Source: JAMHWF01 sp035911095
GTDB taxonomy: Bacteria > Pseudomonadota > Gammaproteobacteria > Burkholderiales > Burkholderiaceae_C
Assembly (NCBI GenBank): GCA_035911095.1
Contig: JAMHWF010000005.1
Span: 62,001-126,000, forward strand
DNA length: 64,000 nt
Reading direction: 5' to 3'
Numbering within the stretch: the stretch's first letter is position 1; every line of letters begins with the position of its first letter. The translations under genes and the position numbers were made by a program. The notes below the pieces were generated by a model that saw nothing but the letters and a program-made list of their open reading frames with translations, was not told the DNA's origin and made no database searches. Below are positions 35,341 through 42,992 of this stretch, one piece after another.

Positions 35341-36246
35341 ATGAACAGCAACAGTCCCCCCCCCTCGCGCGCCGATGCCGGCCGCGACGACGGTCAAGCG
35401 ACGGCCCGGCGCGGCCTGGACCTCATTCCGGAAGGCGGGCTGGCCAACCGCTTGCGCGTCCTGGCCTCGGCCCTGCTGTTCGCGCAGGAGGCGGAGGTGC
35501 CGCTGCGCGTCCACTGGATGCGCACGCCGGATTTCAACGCCGGCTTCTCCCGCCTGTTCGAAGTCGAGGGCCTGGGATTCACGCTGACCGAGCATGGCGG
35601 GTCGCTCGTCCACAAGCTCGCGGTACGCATCGTCGAGAAAGTGCTTAGCGCCACCGGCGTGAGCGTGCTGGGCGATGCGCAGACGCACCCCAGCGTCTTC
35701 GACCCCTCGAACCTGCGCCGGCGCCTCGGCCAGGGCCGGGTGCTGCTGCGTACCAACTACCCGCTGGCCAAGGCGCCGCAGATGTACCGACTGTTCGTCC
35801 CGGTGCCGCCTTTGCGCGCGCTGATCGAGCAGCACGCCGGCGAGGCAGACAAGATGGTCGGCGTGCACCTGCGCCGCGGCGACCACGCCAAGGCGACCGA
35901 GCGCAGCCCTCTCGAGGGCTTCGTGGCCGCGATGCAGGCCGAGCTGGACGCGCGGCCCGACACGCACTTCTTCGTCGCCACCGACGACCCGCCCAGCCTG
36001 CAGGCGCTGCAACAGCGCTTCGGCCCGCGCCTGCGCCACTATCCCAAGCGCGCACTCGCGCGCAATGACCCGCTGGCGCTGGAGGACGCGGTGGTCGACC
36101 TCTTCACGCTGGCACGTTCGCGCCGGCTGATCGGCAGCTACTGGAGTTCGTTCAGCGACATGGCGCACGACCTGGGCGGCCAGCCCTACTACGTCATCGG
36201 CAAGGGCGAAGTGCAGCCTGAGCCTGCGGGCCCGGCCACGGGCTGA
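35341..36246 (+). CDS. Fucosyltransferase-like GT-B protein
   Basis: A 301-residue protein that I place with the fucosyltransferase-like group (GT11/GT23/NodZ/O-FucT fold). It has IPEGGLANRLRVLASALLFAQ near residue 30, like the GGLgNrl.a...a..fA entry of these enzymes, then VGVHLRRGDH at about 182, where NodZ-type enzymes have VGIHIR.GD, then FFVATDDPP and GSYWSSFSDMAHDLGG. The acceptor is unknown. No signal peptide. Base composition is high-GC like the host, in contrast to the islet 1.5 kb further. It converges on ubiH with 17 bases between. Confidence 0.65.
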   Translation: MNSNSPPPSRADAGRDDGQATARRGLDLIPEGGLANRLRVLASALLFAQEAEVPLRVHWMRTPDFNAGFSRLFEVEGLGFTLTEHGGSLVHKLAVRIVEKVLSATGVSVLGDAQTHPSVFDPSNLRRRLGQGRVLLRTNYPLAKAPQMYRLFVPVPPLRALIEQHAGEADKMVGVHLRRGDHAKATERSPLEGFVAAMQAELDARPDTHFFVATDDPPSLQALQQRFGPRLRHYPKRALARNDPLALEDAVVDLFTLARSRRLIGSYWSSFSDMAHDLGGQPYYVIGKGEVQPEPAGPATG

Positions 36247-36263
36247 CGTCGCGGCGCGAGCGG

Positions 36264-37610
36264 TCAGCGGCCGCCGAACATCATCCGCCGCGCCAGTTGC
36301 GAGCGCAGCGGCCCCGCGAGCTGCAGCACGCCCAGGCCGAGCCCGCGCGCCAGCCCCAGCCCCGGCCACTGCCAGGTGAAGCTGCGGGCGAGGAAGTCGG
36401 TGGCGGCGATCATCGACCAGCGGTCGGGCGCGCGGCGCCATTCGACGCGGCGTAGCGCCGCGTCGAGCGCGCCGGGGGCGGGGCGCCCGGCCTCGCCCGC
36501 GGCGGTGCCGAAGCGCGCGGCAGCCAGCGCGCGCACCAGCTCGTGCGCGTCGCGCAGCCCCAGGTTCAGGCCCTGGCCCGCCACCGGGTGCAGCGTCTGC
36601 GCGGCATTGCCGATGCGCACGCTGCGCCCCTGCACCAGCGTGCGCTCGGCGTTCAGCCCGAGGGCGAAGGACTTGAGCGGCGAGAGGCCGACCGCCTGCC
36701 CCGCCTCGGCCGGCAGCAGCGTGCGCAGCACGGCCAGGCGCTGCGCGTCGTCGAGCGCGAGCAGGTCCTCGTCGTCGCTCGGCACGCACCAGACGAGCGC
36801 CGCGCGGCGCCCTGCCGGCGCCGGGGCGGGCCCGCCGCCTGTCGCACCGGCAGCGCCACTCGCCGCACCCAGCGGCGCCGGTTCCGGGCGCAAGGGCAGC
36901 AGCGCAACCGGCCCGTGCCGCGTGAAGCGCTCGAAGGCCACGCCGCGCCGGTCGGTGCCCGGCGCGTCGGGCGCGAACGTCACCTGGCCGACCCAGGCGC
37001 GCTGCCGGTAGTCGTGCGCCAGCGCCTTGCGCGCCTGCTCGGCGAAGACCCCACCCTCGGCGACGACCGCGAGGTCGCAGGCTTCGACGATGCCGGCGTC
37101 GATCTCGACGCCCTCGGCCAGCGGCTTCACCGCCTGCACCGGCGTGCCGAAGCGGGTGTGCAGCCGCTGCGGCTCGGCCGCGGCGGCGGCCAGCCAGGCC
37201 GCCTGCAGCGGCGCGACGAGCTGGCCGTAGCGCAGCACCGCGCCGAGCATCGGCACCGCCTCCTCGCGGGCGCTGATGCGCAGCGTGCCGTCGGCAGGCC
37301 CGCCGAAGCCGCCCCAGGTCGGCGGCGCCTGCGAGACATGCACCTCGCGGATCGGCTCGGCCTGCGTCTCCGGCCAGCAGTCGAGCCGGCGCAGCAGCTG
37401 GATGCTGCCGAGCGAGAGCGCCAGCGTGCGCGGGTCGGCGCCGATGTCGCGCTCGGGCGGGCGCGCGTCGTACAGGCTGATCCGCGCCTGCGGCAGCGTG
37501 CGCGCGGCCTGCAGCGCGAGGGCGAGGCCGACGGGGCCGGCGCCGATCACTCCGAGATGAGAGGACGGTGGCAACACAGGGTTAAACGTCTGCTGTGAGT
37601 TGGCGAACAT
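36264..37610 (-). CDS. ubiH: UbiH/UbiF/COQ6-family FAD monooxygenase
   Basis: A 448-residue flavoprotein that hydroxylates a ubiquinone precursor ring. The FAD site GVIGAGPVGLALAL is at residues about 20-33 and the family motif IGNAAQTLHPVAGQGLNLGLRDA is in the C-terminal third. A Gly/Pro/Ala loop near residues 245-265 is extra. In many proteobacteria ubiH follows pepP; here pepP lies on the same strand but 2.7 kb away, with a low-GC islet between. I chose ATG 37610, which leaves an N-terminus of about 19 residues (MFANSQQTFNPVLPPSSHL) with AT-richer codons than the rest; the frame extends to 37760 but that part lies in the islet boundary. Confidence 0.88.
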   Translation of the reverse strand: MFANSQQTFNPVLPPSSHLGVIGAGPVGLALALQAARTLPQARISLYDARPPERDIGADPRTLALSLGSIQLLRRLDCWPETQAEPIREVHVSQAPPTWGGFGGPADGTLRISAREEAVPMLGAVLRYGQLVAPLQAAWLAAAAAEPQRLHTRFGTPVQAVKPLAEGVEIDAGIVEACDLAVVAEGGVFAEQARKALAHDYRQRAWVGQVTFAPDAPGTDRRGVAFERFTRHGPVALLPLRPEPAPLGAASGAAGATGGGPAPAPAGRRAALVWCVPSDDEDLLALDDAQRLAVLRTLLPAEAGQAVGLSPLKSFALGLNAERTLVQGRSVRIGNAAQTLHPVAGQGLNLGLRDAHELVRALAAARFGTAAGEAGRPAPGALDAALRRVEWRRAPDRWSMIAATDFLARSFTWQWPGLGLARGLGLGVLQLAGPLRSQLARRMMFGGR

Positions 37611-37688
37611 GCCCAGGATCGGACCGTTTACGATAAATACTTCACGTTGGCCCGAGGCAGGAGTACCTGAAGCTATGCAAGGGCGAAG

Positions 37689-37713
37689 ATATCGAATCAA
37701 ATCAATATCGAAT
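37689..37713. repeat. Islet boundary repeat, left copy
   Basis: ATATCGAATCA (37689-37699) is identical to 40303-40313, and TCAATATCGAAT (37702-37713) is identical to 40300-40311. The copy at the right end overlaps the pepP stop codon. Part of the left copy also belongs to a palindrome, ATCAAT-ATCGA-ATTGAT (37701-37717). Direct repeats at both ends of an atypical segment are what an insertion leaves behind. Confidence 0.6.
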
Positions 37714-37799
37714 TGATCTCCAAGAGAGAATTTAGAGCCGCCCAATCTTTCAAAATGCACTGGATCACAATGAATACACTAGATTGCCCGGAAGATATC

Positions 37800-39371
37800 A
37801 TGCCTCTACTTGTCGACGAGTGGGAGAGTAGGCGTGCTGAGGCAGCGAGAAGCGCAACCTACCAGCCTAATATTGGTCAAGTTATATACATAGACCTCAC
37901 GGCGCCGACCAATCAGTCTGGAAATAGTTATCTTGAGCCCAGGAACACGCTCGTCGGATTTTACTTGACTTCGGGCGCCACTACGTTCCTATTCTGTGGG
38001 GGGAGGGAGCACAATATTGAATATGCGACTGCCTTCACGAATGGTGCAAACTTTTCCATTGCAACGACTTCTGGCAAAGCAGATATTCTGATTGGATCGT
38101 ACGATCCGCGTACAGGTGAGCGTGTCTGGGACGAGAGGCGTGTGGCCACCTTGGTTTCCTCGGAAACCCTAACGACGCCCGCCCAGCCGCATGCGGGTAG
38201 GCCAATAATATATATCAATCAATCTGGCGCGAAGGGCAAGGCGATAGTCAGCGGAATTAGAATGAGGAATCCGAGGAGCGCCACCTCGTCGTACGATGCT
38301 GTTCATATCGTGGGGACGGATAGCAGTAGCACTATCATCATGGAGCATGTCTACGCAGCAGATTTTCCAGAGGCTGCGCTTGATCCGGTGGGCGGCGCCG
38401 TCTACGCGAAAGTCTTTAGCGTAGACGGCTCAGGAAACCCAAACATCACCATGCGGTTTCTCAGGGTTGGAAACATATGGGCGGATGGGATCTGGATTAG
38501 TAGAGGGGCTACCGGCGGCGTCATTAGAATCGAATGGTGCGACCTGCGCCTCAACGGGGAAAAGCAAAGCATTGCCGGGCCCGATTGCATACAATTACAA
38601 AGAGCGGCGGGCACCACGAACTTTGGGCAAGTGATGATCGAGAACAACTTGATGCACAACCCAAGAAATGAGAAGCAAATAATATTTGTCAACGACTCCA
38701 ATGGTATTTCAGGTCATTCATTGACTCTGCGTGGAAACATTATGATTGGCGTGGATTCAACGGTCACTCCAATTTCTGGAAGCACTCCGTCTGGTCAGCC
38801 CACGGTCTATGTTCCTCAATATGGTCTCAATCTAGAAATGGACAATGTGACCATCGAAGGGAATTTCATTATGGGTACGTTGATGCCAATAAAAGCAAAA
38901 AATGCATGCCGAGTTCGGGGGAATGTCATCTTGCGCATCTGCGCTGGGGTCGTCGTGCCCGGCACCAACTGGCAAACTGGGATTCAAATTCTGGGAACGG
39001 GTGTCGTAGTGGACAGAAATACCGTTGTCGCGATCGGCACTTCCGGCGGCAGCGCACTTTACGTCGGCTCAGGCTCGGCTGGCTTTGCACGCAACAATGT
39101 AATCGTAGGCTCCTGGGGCGTAGGAATTCAGTACCAGACTCCTCCAAGCGCAAGCTTGTCGGTATCAGGAACGGTGCTCCAAATTACAGAATCGAAGGCG
39201 GCGGTCAGATTAATATTGGACGCCTTCGGCCGTCCAGTCCGGGGTGGCTCGGTGGCAACTGCCGCAGCTGTGCTCGATGACGGTCCAACAATAGACTTCT
39301 TGGGTAGCTTTCAAGCCATTCCGGCGCCTGCTCTGGTTGGGGCTATGCAATGCTATGCACCGGATCTTTAG
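37800..39371 (+). CDS. Parallel beta-helix protein of unknown function
   Basis: A 523-residue protein with repeated short strands and Asn/Gly turns typical of a right-handed parallel beta-helix (pectin-lyase-like): RGNIMIGVDSTV, IEGNFIMGTLMP, VRGNVILRICAGVV, VDRNTVVAIGTSG, ARNNVIVGSWGVG. The N-terminal 150 residues are different. There is no signal peptide or TM helix. Such folds occur in polysaccharide lyases, phage tail spikes and surface proteins; no catalytic triad can be named. I chose ATG 37800 (GGAAG five bases upstream); starts at 37713 (TTG), 37755 and 37770 are possible. Codon use is AT-richer than the host. The last 29 bases overlap the convergent methyltransferase gene. Confidence 0.75.
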   Translation: MPLLVDEWESRRAEAARSATYQPNIGQVIYIDLTAPTNQSGNSYLEPRNTLVGFYLTSGATTFLFCGGREHNIEYATAFTNGANFSIATTSGKADILIGSYDPRTGERVWDERRVATLVSSETLTTPAQPHAGRPIIYINQSGAKGKAIVSGIRMRNPRSATSSYDAVHIVGTDSSSTIIMEHVYAADFPEAALDPVGGAVYAKVFSVDGSGNPNITMRFLRVGNIWADGIWISRGATGGVIRIEWCDLRLNGEKQSIAGPDCIQLQRAAGTTNFGQVMIENNLMHNPRNEKQIIFVNDSNGISGHSLTLRGNIMIGVDSTVTPISGSTPSGQPTVYVPQYGLNLEMDNVTIEGNFIMGTLMPIKAKNACRVRGNVILRICAGVVVPGTNWQTGIQILGTGVVVDRNTVVAIGTSGGSALYVGSGSAGFARNNVIVGSWGVGIQYQTPPSASLSVSGTVLQITESKAAVRLILDAFGRPVRGGSVATAAAVLDDGPTIDFLGSFQAIPAPALVGAMQCYAPDL

Positions 39372-40143
39372 TTGGGCGCGACTGGTTCTTTGCGTTTGTG
39401 GGATTCTTGCGCAACACGAACAGGAGATTCGTGTGGGTGTTCTGTATATATCCGAGCGATACCGCGGCCAGGAGTCGTTTGATCAGGTTGATGCTCTTGT
39501 CGAAGTGGCGATGCCGGGGGCGCCAGTAGGCGTCTCCACATTCGAATTCGAGGGACACATTGTTCGCGGTCACAAAGGATCGAATTCCAGAACGTGAAAT
39601 CACGTCAGTGTAGTATGTTCGATAGGGTACATATCCCGGCTTGCCGGCCATTTTCTTGCCGAGTATGTATTTGTAGTAGAAGACATGAAACCAGTGCGGT
39701 GACGTGCGCGTTACGAAACCCTGAACAGAATGCGGGTCGGGTACGCGGATAATGACGATCCCTCCATCGCGGACCCAGTTGAAGAAGGATCGCAGCACGT
39801 TCTCTGCGCTGTCAATATGCTCGAGGACGAAGGCGGAGTAGATGACATCAAAGCTTCCTGCGGGAAGTTCGATGCTCCTGAGGTCGCCCAGTATCGTTTC
39901 GTCGAGGTCTCCAACAATGTCCTTCCGGAGCCTCAGTGCTTCTGCGTCCATGTCGACGCCGGTAAGATGAATTGGTATTTGGCCGAGTTGCAGACTCCAT
40001 TTCTGACCACACCCGGCTTCCAAAATCCTCAGCGGGCGGCCAGGACAATGTTGGTGCACCAGGGACAGAATCTTCTCAAGTTCCGCCGAGCCGCTGGCGG
40101 CCTGTTCAAGAGGAGGTACTTGTGGTGGTTGCTGAGGGTGCAT
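39343..40143 (-). CDS. Class I SAM-dependent methyltransferase
   Basis: A 266-residue Methyltransf_11-type enzyme. Motif I is ILEAGCGQKW (residues about 39-48), then GVDMDAEAL (the acidic residue that binds the SAM ribose), DLRSIELPAGSFDVIYSAFVLEHI (motifs II/III) and WVRDGGIVIIRVPDP. The C-terminal half (HWFHVFYYKYILGKKMAGKPGY) is long and aromatic, as in methyltransferases encoded in surface-polysaccharide loci. The substrate is unknown. Composition is islet-like. It converges on the beta-helix gene with a 29-base overlap of 3' ends. Confidence 0.85.
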   Translation of the reverse strand: MHPQQPPQVPPLEQAASGSAELEKILSLVHQHCPGRPLRILEAGCGQKWSLQLGQIPIHLTGVDMDAEALRLRKDIVGDLDETILGDLRSIELPAGSFDVIYSAFVLEHIDSAENVLRSFFNWVRDGGIVIIRVPDPHSVQGFVTRTSPHWFHVFYYKYILGKKMAGKPGYVPYRTYYTDVISRSGIRSFVTANNVSLEFECGDAYWRPRHRHFDKSINLIKRLLAAVSLGYIQNTHTNLLFVLRKNPTNAKNQSRPTKDPVHSIA

Positions 40144-40299
40144 ATCGATCTGATGCGGAGTTTAAACGGCCAATCTAGCATTCGTAGCCGCGTTCCCGAT
40201 AGTCCACTCATGGGGTGAGGGACCTTCACGTCAGTTCGGGATTGATGCACGGGCGAGTCCACTTCAACTGGTGCTGTCCGAGCCCTGACGCCCGGCATC

Positions 40300-40313
40300 T
40301 CAATATCGAATCA
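40300..40313. repeat. Islet boundary repeat, right copy
   Basis: TCAATATCGAATCA contains both matches to the left boundary (TCAATATCGAAT and ATATCGAATCA). Its last three bases are the pepP stop codon on the minus strand (TGA). This places the insertion exactly at the 3' end of pepP and leaves the reading frame intact. Confidence 0.6.
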
Positions 40314-41717
40314 GCCCTCGCGCATCAGCGCCTCGATCTCCGCCACCGTGACCGGCGCGTCGCGCGAAAGCAGCTCGCAGCCTTCGGCGGTGACCAGCGC
40401 GTCGTCCTCGATGCGCACGCCCAGGTGCCAGTAGCGCTCGGGCACGTCGGCCGCCGGGCGCACGTAGACGCCCGGCTCGACCGTCACCACCATGCCCGGC
40501 AGCAGGCGCCGCGAGGGGCGCCGCACGATGCGCCCGCCCATCCCGTCGGACTCCTCGGCCGGCGCCTCGCCGAGCGACAGGTACTCGCCCACGTCGTGCA
40601 CGTCGCGGCCGAGCCAGTGGCCGGTGCCGTGCATGAAGTAGCGGCGGTAGGCGGCGCGCTCGATCACCGCGTCGAGGTCGCCGTCGCGCTCGCGCGAGAG
40701 CAGGCCGAGGTCGAGCAGCCCCTGCGAGATGACGCGCGCCGCGGCCCAGTGCGCGTCCTGCTTGCGCGCGCCGGGCCGGGTGACGGCGATCGCGGCCTCC
40801 TGCGCCGCGAGCACCAGCTCGTAGAGCTCGCGCTGCGGCGTGTCGAAGCGGCCGCCGGCGGGCCAGGTGCGGGTGATGTCGCTCGCGTAGCCGTCGAGCT
40901 CGCAGCCGGCGTCGACCAGGCACAGCTCGCCCGGGCGCAGCTGGCCGGCGGCCGCCTCGTAATGCAGCACGCAGGCATGGGCGCCCGCGGCGACGATGCT
41001 GGTGTAGGCCGGGCCCGCCGCGCCGTGGCGGCGGAATTCGTGCAGCAGCTCGGCCTCGACCTCGTATTCGGCGAGCGGCGTCGCCGGGTCTTCGCGCAGC
41101 CGGCGCGCGGCGAAGCGCATTGCGCGCATATGGGCGCCGGCCGAGATCCGGGCGGCGCGGCGCATCGTCGCCTGCTCGGCCTTGTCCTTGACGAGGCGCA
41201 TCTCGTCGAGCAGCGGGCAGAGGTCGCGATGGGCGAGTGGTGCCTGGACGCCGCTGCGCGAGCGCGCCCGCACCGCCGCGAGCCAGCCGTCGACCCGCGC
41301 CGCCAGCCCGGGCTGAACGCCGAAGAGCGTCCAGACGCTCGGCTGGCCGGCCAGCAGGGCGGGCAACTGCGCGTCGAGCTGGTCGAGCGGCCAGGCGGCG
41401 TCGAGGCCGAGCACGCCCGGCGCGTCCTCGGGGCCGAGCCGGAAGCCGTCCCAGAGCTCGCGCTCCGGGTCCTTCGGGCGGCAGAAGAGCAGCGAGCGCC
41501 CGTCCGCATGCAGCACCAGCCAGGCGCCGGGCTCGTCGAAGCCGGTCAGGTAGTGGAAGTAGCTGTCGTGGCGGAACGGGTAGTCGCTGTCGGCGTTGCG
41601 GCGCTGCTCGGGCGCGGTGGGCACGATCGCGACGCCGCCGCCGGCCTCGCGCAGCGCCTCGATTACGCGCTGGCGGCGCTGCAGCGGATCGAGGGTCGGT
41701 CTGGCCGGCGAAGTCAT
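40311..41717 (-). CDS. pepP: Xaa-Pro aminopeptidase (aminopeptidase P)
   Basis: A 468-residue dimetal peptidase that removes residues preceding Pro. The creatinase-like N-domain (QRRNADSDYPFRHDSYFHYLTGFDEPGAWLVL) is followed by the pita-bread domain with metal ligands in LVDAGCELDGYASDITRTW (two Asp), HGTGHWLGRDVHDVGEY (His), TVEPGVYV (Glu) and IRIEDDALVT (Glu). All five ligands are present, so it should be active. The stop codon lies in the islet repeat. Normally ubiH would follow directly. A TATAGT lies only six bases upstream of the ATG. Confidence 0.96.
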   Translation of the reverse strand: MTSPARPTLDPLQRRQRVIEALREAGGGVAIVPTAPEQRRNADSDYPFRHDSYFHYLTGFDEPGAWLVLHADGRSLLFCRPKDPERELWDGFRLGPEDAPGVLGLDAAWPLDQLDAQLPALLAGQPSVWTLFGVQPGLAARVDGWLAAVRARSRSGVQAPLAHRDLCPLLDEMRLVKDKAEQATMRRAARISAGAHMRAMRFAARRLREDPATPLAEYEVEAELLHEFRRHGAAGPAYTSIVAAGAHACVLHYEAAAGQLRPGELCLVDAGCELDGYASDITRTWPAGGRFDTPQRELYELVLAAQEAAIAVTRPGARKQDAHWAAARVISQGLLDLGLLSRERDGDLDAVIERAAYRRYFMHGTGHWLGRDVHDVGEYLSLGEAPAEESDGMGGRIVRRPSRRLLPGMVVTVEPGVYVRPAADVPERYWHLGVRIEDDALVTAEGCELLSRDAPVTVAEIEALMREG

Positions 41718-41722
41718 GGGTC

Positions 41723-41728
41723 ACTATA
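41723..41728 (-). promoter_or_regulatory. Candidate -10 box TATAGT immediately upstream of pepP
   Basis: The minus strand reads TATAGT five to six bases before the annotated ATG (41717). If it is a -10 box, transcription would begin at or next to the start codon, giving a leaderless mRNA. No clear -35 is seen. Otherwise the true start codon lies further inside the gene. Confidence 0.3.
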
Positions 41729-41794
41729 AGCGGCGCCCAGCCGACGGGCGCCGCCCCCCGCCCGGTCCGCGGCAGGCCCGAGGCGCCCCTGGGC

Positions 41795-42769
41795 CTACTC
41801 CGGCCCGCGGCGGTGGCGTTCTTCTTCGCGCGGCTCGCGCGGGTGCGGTTGCGCGGGCAGGGCTTCTTCGCGGCCGCGCCGGTCTTCGCCGCGCATCTCG
41901 CGCTCGCGTTCGGCCTGCACGTCTTCGGCCAGCGGGCGCGGCGCGGACTCGCGCTCCGGGGCGGCGCGTTCCACGCGGGCGGGGACGGCGGCGTCGCGTG
42001 CCTCGGTGCGCGGCGCGCCGCGGGCCGGGACCGCCTCGGCGAACTGCGCAGGCCGCGTGGTCGCGGCGATCGGCGGATGCCCGCCGTTGGCCCGCGCCGC
42101 GAGGACCGGGTTGCGCGCGGCCTGCTGCACGTGGTCGCGCTGCGCCGCGGTGGGCGGGGCGTGCGGCTCGTTGCGCTCGGCGACCTGCTGCTGCGTCGGC
42201 CGCGCCACCGTGCCGCCGGGGCCGCCGTTGTAGCTGACGTTGGTCACGTTCGTCACATTGGTGGTGACGTTCTGGACATAGGTGTCGTGCACCACGGTCC
42301 GGTTCACGTTGGTCACCGCCGTGTTGTAGGCGAAGCTGTTGCCCGACCAGGCGCCGCCGCTGAAGCCGATGCCGTCGTAGCCGAAGCCGTACTGGACGCC
42401 GCCGTAGAAGCCGACGTGAGGGCCCCAGTAGCCGGCGTGGAAGCTGAACACGCCCGCCGTCACGCCCCAGTAGCCGGGCGTCCACAACAGGCCGACGGCC
42501 GGCGGCAGCACCCAGGTGCCGGGCACCCAGTAGTACTCGACCCCGCTCCAGCCCCAGTAGCCGGGCGTCCACAGGTAGCCGTCGCCGGGGCAGGGCGGCT
42601 GGTCGTAGACGGGCAGCGGCGGCGGCGCGACGCGCAGGTCGTCCGACACGGCGGCTTGCTCGCGATAGGGCGGCGGCGCTGCCGGTGCGACGACGCAGCC
42701 AGCCAGCAGGACGGCTGCGGCGGCAGTGACCACGGTGGCGGTATGCCTCCAGGTGTTCGAGCGTGTCAT
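41795..42769 (-). CDS. WxxGxW (YXWGXW)-repeat lipoprotein
   Basis: A 324-residue predicted lipoprotein: signal AAAAVLLAGC with Cys at about 25, followed by Pro/Ala linker. Repeats rich in Trp, Tyr, Gly and Pro follow (YLWTPGYWGWSG, YYWVPGTWVLPP, LLWTPGYWGVTAG, AGYWGPHVGFYGG), the pattern of the WXXGXW repeat family. The middle is Asn/Val/Thr-rich (VTNVNRTVVHDTYVQNVTTNV) and the C-terminal 130 residues are charged Arg/Glu/Ala/Pro. The family is surface- or envelope-associated with no known activity. The 223-base gap on its 5' side (42770-42992) separates it from murU; I see no gene there. Confidence 0.82.
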   Translation of the reverse strand: MTRSNTWRHTATVVTAAAAVLLAGCVVAPAAPPPYREQAAVSDDLRVAPPPLPVYDQPPCPGDGYLWTPGYWGWSGVEYYWVPGTWVLPPAVGLLWTPGYWGVTAGVFSFHAGYWGPHVGFYGGVQYGFGYDGIGFSGGAWSGNSFAYNTAVTNVNRTVVHDTYVQNVTTNVTNVTNVSYNGGPGGTVARPTQQQVAERNEPHAPPTAAQRDHVQQAARNPVLAARANGGHPPIAATTRPAQFAEAVPARGAPRTEARDAAVPARVERAAPERESAPRPLAEDVQAEREREMRGEDRRGREEALPAQPHPREPREEERHRRGPE

Positions 42770-42992
42770 GGGAACCTCCTCGTGGGGTGTGAGTGGATGC
42801 TCCGGCGTGGAGCATGCCCCTCCGCAACGTCGAGGGTGGGCGACGGGTGGACGGCCGGCGCCGAATCAGCAACGCCTGCCCCTCGCACGAGGAAGGCGCT
42901 TACGGCACGCCGGCCGGTTGGATGACAGAGGCTGTCGGCCCGCGGCGGGGCGTGGGCTGTATCCGGGGGGGTCGCTGCGAGCGGGCGGCCGC

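Larger units (their letters stand above)
37700..40302. mobile_element. AT-richer genomic islet inserted between pepP and ubiH
   Basis: A segment of about 2.6 kb has a composition unlike its surroundings: 28 G/C of 60 in 37861-37920, against 45 of 60 in 37021-37080. It carries two genes in convergent orientation, a beta-helix protein and a methyltransferase, and no transposase or integrase. Short direct repeats mark both ends. It splits two genes that are adjacent in many proteobacteria. Its free parts, 37700-37799 and 40144-40302, hold no further gene that I can support. The limits are my estimate from the repeats. Confidence 0.6.

Noticed and set aside
40029..40298. Short open frame between the methyltransferase and pepP in the islet
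   Set aside because: It overlaps the methyltransferase start, has no ribosome site and no recognisable sequence.
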